A DNA stretch of 35,428 nucleotides, from IMG/VR virus record IMGVR_UViG_3300009001_000037, positions 1-35,428 of that record; one strand, written 5' to 3'. The position numbers and the translations under genes are program-made. Position 1 is the stretch's first letter, and each line of letters starts with the position of its first letter. The notes under the pieces were generated by a model. That model was not told the origin of the DNA. It did no database searches and saw only the letters and a list, made by a program, of their open reading frames with translations. Source of the DNA: a virus. Shown here one piece after another: positions 32,263 to 35,428 of this stretch.

Positions 32263-32778
32263 ATGTATAATCCTCCTTTATCAAGGGAACAAGTCGAAAA
32301 ACAATTATCTAAGTACCAAAAACTAAATTACAACCAATTTAGATGGTGGAGATTATATGCTCCTAAGAACAAAATATTAGATAAACGACAGCCTCTTCGT
32401 GATCGTATACTTAATGGTGATTTTGATTTTTCATGTTATAAAGCGCAAATATATTGGTGTGAATATCAATTAAATGATACATTAAAAGAATGTGATGGTG
32501 ATTATCAAAAATATTTAGAAAAATCAGCTTTAATGTTAGCTCGTAGAAAACGTCTAATAGAAGATTTTGAAAAAGATGAAAAGGAAAGATTAGATTCTCT
32601 TATTATTGAATTTACTAAATATTTTAAATGTAATAGAAAACAGGTTTTAGAAGAAATGTTAAAATGTAGTGGAGAAATAATTGATCTTTATTATATTATA
32701 GAAGAAAAATATAAAGTTATTCCTATACCTTATCCATTAAAGCGTAGAGGACGACCATCAAAAAGTTTATATAAATGA
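32263..32778 (+). CDS. Hypothetical protein with C-terminal AT-hook-like motif
   Basis: This encodes 171 residues, highly charged and helical. The N-terminus has MYNPPLSREQVEKQLSKYQ; Trp/Tyr-rich segments follow (YNQFRWWRLYAP, YWCEYQL). A basic C-terminus reads KRRGRPSKSLYK, which contains the GRP core of an AT hook flanked by Arg/Lys. AT hooks bind the minor groove of AT-rich DNA, and this genome is AT-rich. Codon use (CGT for Arg) differs from many neighbours and resembles the polymerase gene at 7394, which has the same type of leader. I do not recognise a family; a DNA-binding regulatory or packaging role is a guess from the motif. Confidence 0.55.
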   Translation: MYNPPLSREQVEKQLSKYQKLNYNQFRWWRLYAPKNKILDKRQPLRDRILNGDFDFSCYKAQIYWCEYQLNDTLKECDGDYQKYLEKSALMLARRKRLIEDFEKDEKERLDSLIIEFTKYFKCNRKQVLEEMLKCSGEIIDLYYIIEEKYKVIPIPYPLKRRGRPSKSLYK

Positions 32779-32783
32779 GTTAC

Positions 32784-32814
32784 TGTCTCCCACATTTTTT
32801 ATTGTCTCCCACAT
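32784..32814 (+). repeat. Paired direct repeats TGTCTCCCACAT, possible operator
   Basis: TGTCTCCCACAT occurs at 32784-32795 and exactly again at 32803-32814, 19 bases apart, followed by ACGTATAATAAAACAAC and the ATG of the homing endonuclease at 32835. Two identical 12-base GC-richer units spaced at nearly two helical turns before a TATAAT-like element look like an operator or promoter pair. Confidence 0.5.
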
Positions 32815-32834
32815 ACGTATAATAAAACAACATT

Positions 32835-33506
32835 ATGCAAAGTGGAATTTATAAAATAACAAACCCTGAAGGTAAAATTTATATTGGGTGTACAAGTGAT
32901 TTAGAACGAAGAATCAAAGATTATGAACGAGGTAATATTAGAACCCAACCCTTGATACTGGAATCCTGGAGAAAACATGGTTGGGATTCTCATATATTTG
33001 AAATACTGGAGTATACTGAGGATTTAATATTAAAAGAAAAATATTATATTAAAAAATATGACTCGTACTACAAGGGATTAAATGGTAATAAGGGAGGTAA
33101 CGGAGTAAAAAAACACACTTTAAACACCCGATTAAAAATGGGGATAGCAGGTAAAAAAAATAAAGGTAAACGTGCTATTTCCCATAGAAAAGGTAAAAAA
33201 CTAAGTGAAGAACATAGATTAAATATGAGTATGGCTAAAAAAGGAATCCCATCACATAGAAAAGGTAAAAAACTAAGTGAAGAACATAGGTTAAATATAA
33301 GTAAAGGTAAAAAAGGATTACCAAATCCTAAAAATGCCAAAGCTATATTACAATATGATAAAGACAATACCCTTATTGCCGAACACCCCAGCATAGAACA
33401 AGCTGCTATCTCAGTAAATGGGAATCCAACAGCTATAACCAACGCTTTAAGAAAAGGTGGAGAAGCAACATCTTCTTCGTATATTTGGAAATATAAAAAG
33501 TTATAA
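32835..33506 (+). CDS. GIY-YIG homing endonuclease with NUMOD3 repeats
   Basis: This encodes 223 residues. GIYKITNPEGKIYIGCTSDLE carries the GIY and YIG strands at residues 4-6 and 16-18, followed by ERRIKDY with the catalytic Arg. The Glu needed for metal binding fits LKEKYYIKKY (about residue 75). The centre has two copies of a NUMOD3-like DNA-binding repeat (HRKGKKLSEEHRLN), 24 residues apart. The C-terminus matches a NUMOD1-type helix-turn-helix, HPSIEQAAISVNG with YIWKY at the end. Free-standing enzymes of this type cut a related phage genome near their own site and so copy themselves. It sits 3 bases before the transglycosylase gene, so that gene or its flank may be the target. Confidence 0.88.
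   Translation: MQSGIYKITNPEGKIYIGCTSDLERRIKDYERGNIRTQPLILESWRKHGWDSHIFEILEYTEDLILKEKYYIKKYDSYYKGLNGNKGGNGVKKHTLNTRLKMGIAGKKNKGKRAISHRKGKKLSEEHRLNMSMAKKGIPSHRKGKKLSEEHRLNISKGKKGLPNPKNAKAILQYDKDNTLIAEHPSIEQAAISVNGNPTAITNALRKGGEATSSSYIWKYKKL
33183..33304 (+). repeat. Tandem 50-base repeat encoding two NUMOD3 units
   Basis: A block starting CATAGAAAAGGTAAAAAACT at 33183 recurs at 33255, a period of 72 bases (24 codons). About 50 bases match with two differences. It encodes HRKGKKLSEEHRLN twice. The low divergence points to recent duplication or continuing conversion between the two units. Confidence 0.75.
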
Positions 33507-33509
33507 ATT

Positions 33510-34301
33510 ATGATGATATCACATGAAGTACCTAGATGTCTTTTAACATCCTCACCTGAATACAATGATTATGACTATGCACTTCCTCACTTGTTTGATC
33601 AAGATGAAGAATATCTACAATATTTTATGGATGCAAAAGCAGATGGTCGTTACATTATTATGGATAACTCACTTCATGAATTAGGAGAAGCATATAACCA
33701 TGAAAGATTACGTTATTGGGTTAGTGTAATAGAACCAGATGAATTTATAGTCCCGGATGTTTGGATGAAATGTGCTGAAACAGCAGCTCAAGCTAAATAT
33801 TGGAAACAATTTAAATATCCTAAAAAAACTAAACTCACAGCTGTAATTCAAGGTGAAAATAAAAACCAAGCCTATTTGTGTGCTAATTTATTAGCTAATT
33901 TAGGATATGATAAATTATGTGTATCTTATGGTGCTACTTGGTATAATGATTTCTTTCCACATACTAACTCAGATATGGGAAAAGCATTAGGTAGAGTACG
34001 ATTTGTACAAGGTTTATTTAAATTAGACCAATTAAAGGATATTAAATTCCATTTATTAGGTTGTTCAATCCCACAAGAATTTGGTTGGTATGATAATAAT
34101 CCAAGAATAGAATCAATTGATACTTCTAACCCAGTAATGGCTGCTTTAGAAGGTACTTGGTATAATGGTAATGGTTTAAATACAAAACCAAAAGCAAATA
34201 TGAATGATTATTTTGATATAGATTTTTCAAAAATTGATTATTTAAATGTTGTTCATAATACAACTAAATTTAGAAGAATTAATAATTTAAAAATTAAATA
34301 G
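33510..34301 (+). CDS. DpdA-like (TGT-related) DNA 7-deazaguanine transglycosylase
   Basis: This encodes 263 residues with the TIM-barrel motifs of tRNA-guanine transglycosylase relatives. YIIMDNSLHELGEA (Asp52) stands for the base-binding Asp. FIVPDVWMKCAETA (Asp83), LTAVIQGENKN and the loop FHLLGCSIPQEF follow. IESIDTSNPVMAALEG carries the probable nucleophile Asp204. The C-terminal zinc cluster of tRNA enzymes is absent, as in short phage DpdA proteins that exchange guanine in DNA for a 7-deazaguanine. QueC, which makes preQ0, lies 386 bases downstream in the same direction, supporting that role. Hosts' nucleases that need normal guanine would fail to cut such DNA. Two ATGs (33510, 33513) are possible. 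A tRNA target cannot be ruled out from sequence alone. Confidence 0.75.
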   Translation: MMISHEVPRCLLTSSPEYNDYDYALPHLFDQDEEYLQYFMDAKADGRYIIMDNSLHELGEAYNHERLRYWVSVIEPDEFIVPDVWMKCAETAAQAKYWKQFKYPKKTKLTAVIQGENKNQAYLCANLLANLGYDKLCVSYGATWYNDFFPHTNSDMGKALGRVRFVQGLFKLDQLKDIKFHLLGCSIPQEFGWYDNNPRIESIDTSNPVMAALEGTWYNGNGLNTKPKANMNDYFDIDFSKIDYLNVVHNTTKFRRINNLKIK

Positions 34302-34303
34302 TT

Positions 34304-34498
34304 ATGGCAAAGTTAACAAGAAATGTAAATTATTGTAATTACAGATGGGAAGAATATGTGCTAACAGAAGAAGAATTAGCACAATGGAAAACAGGTGATG
34401 AAGATCTTCAACAAGAAATCATAGATAATGCAGATTGGGACTTAGTAAGAGATAAACCAATTGATGATTATAGTGAACCAGAATTTGTAGAAGAATAA
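34304..34498 (+). CDS. Small acidic hypothetical protein
   Basis: This encodes 64 residues. The first third is basic and aromatic (MAKLTRNVNYCNYRWEEYVL), the rest strongly acidic (EEELAQWKTGDEDLQQEI, ending DDYSEPEFVEE). It has no membrane segment or known motif. Position 2 bases after the DpdA-like gene and 1 base before the next gene places it in the deazaguanine operon. A regulator or partner of the neighbours is possible, but the sequence gives no function. Confidence 0.6.
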   Translation: MAKLTRNVNYCNYRWEEYVLTEEELAQWKTGDEDLQQEIIDNADWDLVRDKPIDDYSEPEFVEE

Positions 34499-34499
34499 T

Positions 34500-34676
34500 A
34501 TGGCAGAATTCATAAGACATGCATTAGGACTTTGTGGAGAACACTATCATCCAAACTTATGGACTCTTTTAATAGGGGGAGTTGGATTTTCAACTATTTT
34601 TTCGTATGTTCAATCATATATAAAATGTAAAATAAAAGCGTTTGCCTATACGCTTAATAATACCTGGCAGTTATAA
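34500..34676 (+). CDS. Small membrane protein, unknown
   Basis: This encodes 58 residues. A Cys/His-rich N-terminus (LGLCGEHYHPNLW) precedes a hydrophobic helix TLLIGGVGFSTIFSYVQSYI, then a basic tail with CKIKAFAYTLNNTWQL. The ATG lies one base after the previous stop (TAATATG). It is too short for many gene callers, yet the frame has normal codon use and leads straight into the QueC leader. A C-x6-H-x2 pattern before a membrane helix suggests a small inner-membrane protein. No function is known to me. Confidence 0.6.
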   Translation: MAEFIRHALGLCGEHYHPNLWTLLIGGVGFSTIFSYVQSYIKCKIKAFAYTLNNTWQL

Positions 34677-34687
34677 ATTTAAACAAA

Positions 34688-35428
34688 ATGAGTAAAACAA
34701 AAAAACATTGCGTAATTAGCCTCTCAGGGGGCATGGATAGCAGCACTTTGCTACTTAGAGCATTAACAGAATATGACACTTGCACCGCTATTAGCTTTGA
34801 CTATGGTCAAAAACACAGAGTAGAGCTAGAAAGAGCTCAATCATTAGTAGATTATCTAAACGATAATCCTATGAGAGTGTATCCTCATGATCACGGTGAA
34901 AATGGATTTAGTGAAAGGTATTCTAAAATTAATTATCGTCAAATCAAATTAGATGGATTAGTAGATTTACTAGATTCAGCTTTAGTTTCAGGTGGAGATG
35001 ATGTACCGGAAGGACATTATGAGCAAGATAATATGAAAGAAACAGTTGTACCCAATAGAAATAAAATGTTTGCTTCTATTACTCAAGCAGTTGCTTTATC
35101 TATAGCAAATAAAACAGGTGAAACTTGTGATATCGCTTTGGGTATTCATGCAGGTGATTTCAGCGTTTATCCAGATTGCAGACAAGAGTTTAGAGATGCA
35201 GATGATGCAGCTTTCAGAATTGGAAATTGGGATGCTGAAAGAGTAGGGTATTTTACACCTTATATTGAAGGTATGAAACTCGATATTTTAAAGGATGGTG
35301 AAGTGTTATGTAGTAAGTTAGGATTAGACTTCGATGAAGTTTATTCTAGAACTAATACCTCTTATAAGCCTATAAAAGTATATAGCAGACCTGAAACTAA
35401 TGCTTATGAATGGTATAGCGATTATAAA
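34688..35428 (+). CDS. queC: QueC-like 7-cyano-7-deazaguanine synthase (partial)
   Basis: The first 247 residues are visible; the gene runs past the window end. The ATP-pyrophosphatase P-loop is ISLSGGMDSSTLLLRA (Ser13-Ser19). AISFDYGQKHRVELERA, VVPNRNKMFAS and LGIHAGDFSVYPDCRQEF are all QueC hallmarks. QueC turns carboxy-deazaguanine into preQ0, the precursor of queuosine in tRNA and of modified guanines in DNA. The usual zinc-site region, TWSCY followed by C-x2-C, reads RTNTSYKP here with no Cys before the window ends at residue 247. This may be a variant class lacking that site. The upstream DpdA-like gene is the natural partner. The other pathway enzymes (GCH I, QueD, QueE) are not in the window and may be host-derived or lie downstream. 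Confidence 0.87.
   Translation, partial: MSKTKKHCVISLSGGMDSSTLLLRALTEYDTCTAISFDYGQKHRVELERAQSLVDYLNDNPMRVYPHDHGENGFSERYSKINYRQIKLDGLVDLLDSALVSGGDDVPEGHYEQDNMKETVVPNRNKMFASITQAVALSIANKTGETCDIALGIHAGDFSVYPDCRQEFRDADDAAFRIGNWDAERVGYFTPYIEGMKLDILKDGEVLCSKLGLDFDEVYSRTNTSYKPIKVYSRPETNAYEWYSDYK

Noticed and set aside
33183-33304. Repeats resembling the start of a CRISPR array
   Set aside because: There are only two copies, the spacing is 72 bases, both are in frame in a protein, and they encode NUMOD3 units.
33068-33565. A 165-codon minus-strand frame opposite the homing endonuclease
   Set aside because: It is the reverse of the Lys-rich NUMOD3 repeats and codes for a repetitive hydrophobic string. 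The plus strand has clear GIY-YIG and NUMOD motifs.

Overview
The window looks like part of a large contractile-tailed (T4-like) bacteriophage of a marine or aquatic flavobacterium. The phage assignment rests on a run of baseplate genes, a T4-type replication core (gp32-like single-strand binding protein, UvsX, 5'-nuclease, DnaB-type helicase), class I ribonucleotide reductase, a lysis cassette and a free-standing homing endonuclease, all on the plus strand and tightly packed. The host assignment rests on three things. The DNA is very AT-rich. Most starts have an A/T-only leader with no Shine-Dalgarno sequence. Five exported proteins carry signal peptides that end just before Gln, and one lipoprotein has a Cys-Ala-Lys-Asp-Glu-Glu start, both habits of Bacteroidetes.

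Layout. 1-7357: end of a tape-measure protein and baseplate/virion genes, including a LysM-like gp53 analogue and a 1136-residue hub protein that ends in an M23 peptidase. 7394-9110: a divergent family A DNA polymerase with unusual codon use, and an unknown protein. 9184-13514: gp32-like SSB, UvsX, 5'-nuclease and helicase. 13536-16329: NrdB and NrdA. 16341-23438: a small conserved-looking protein, then a glycan-modification cluster (GlcNAc-transferase-like, FkbM methyltransferase, GT-A, GT-B, GT11-like, GT10-like, and an HtrL/GT2 fusion), closed by a strong intrinsic terminator.

23575-29066 is the most unusual part. It is an operon of envelope proteins: an exported small protein, an exported cohesin/dockerin-like adhesin, a probable surface lipoprotein, two small membrane proteins, a CsgG-like outer-membrane secretion channel, and an outer-membrane-barrel-like protein with a long Ser/Glu-rich segment. 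It reads as a phage-encoded surface remodelling or secretion system expressed before lysis. The lysis genes (small membrane protein, YkuD-like enzyme, holin) follow at 29107-30387 and end in a terminator.

30425-32778 holds a membrane coiled-coil protein, an exported NUC1-family nuclease and an AT-hook-like protein. 32835-33506 is a GIY-YIG homing endonuclease. 33510-35428 holds a small DpdA/TGT-like transglycosylase, two small proteins and a QueC that runs off the window, which together suggest that this phage places 7-deazaguanine in its DNA. No gap between genes exceeds about 140 bases, and no tRNA, CRISPR array or insertion sequence was seen.
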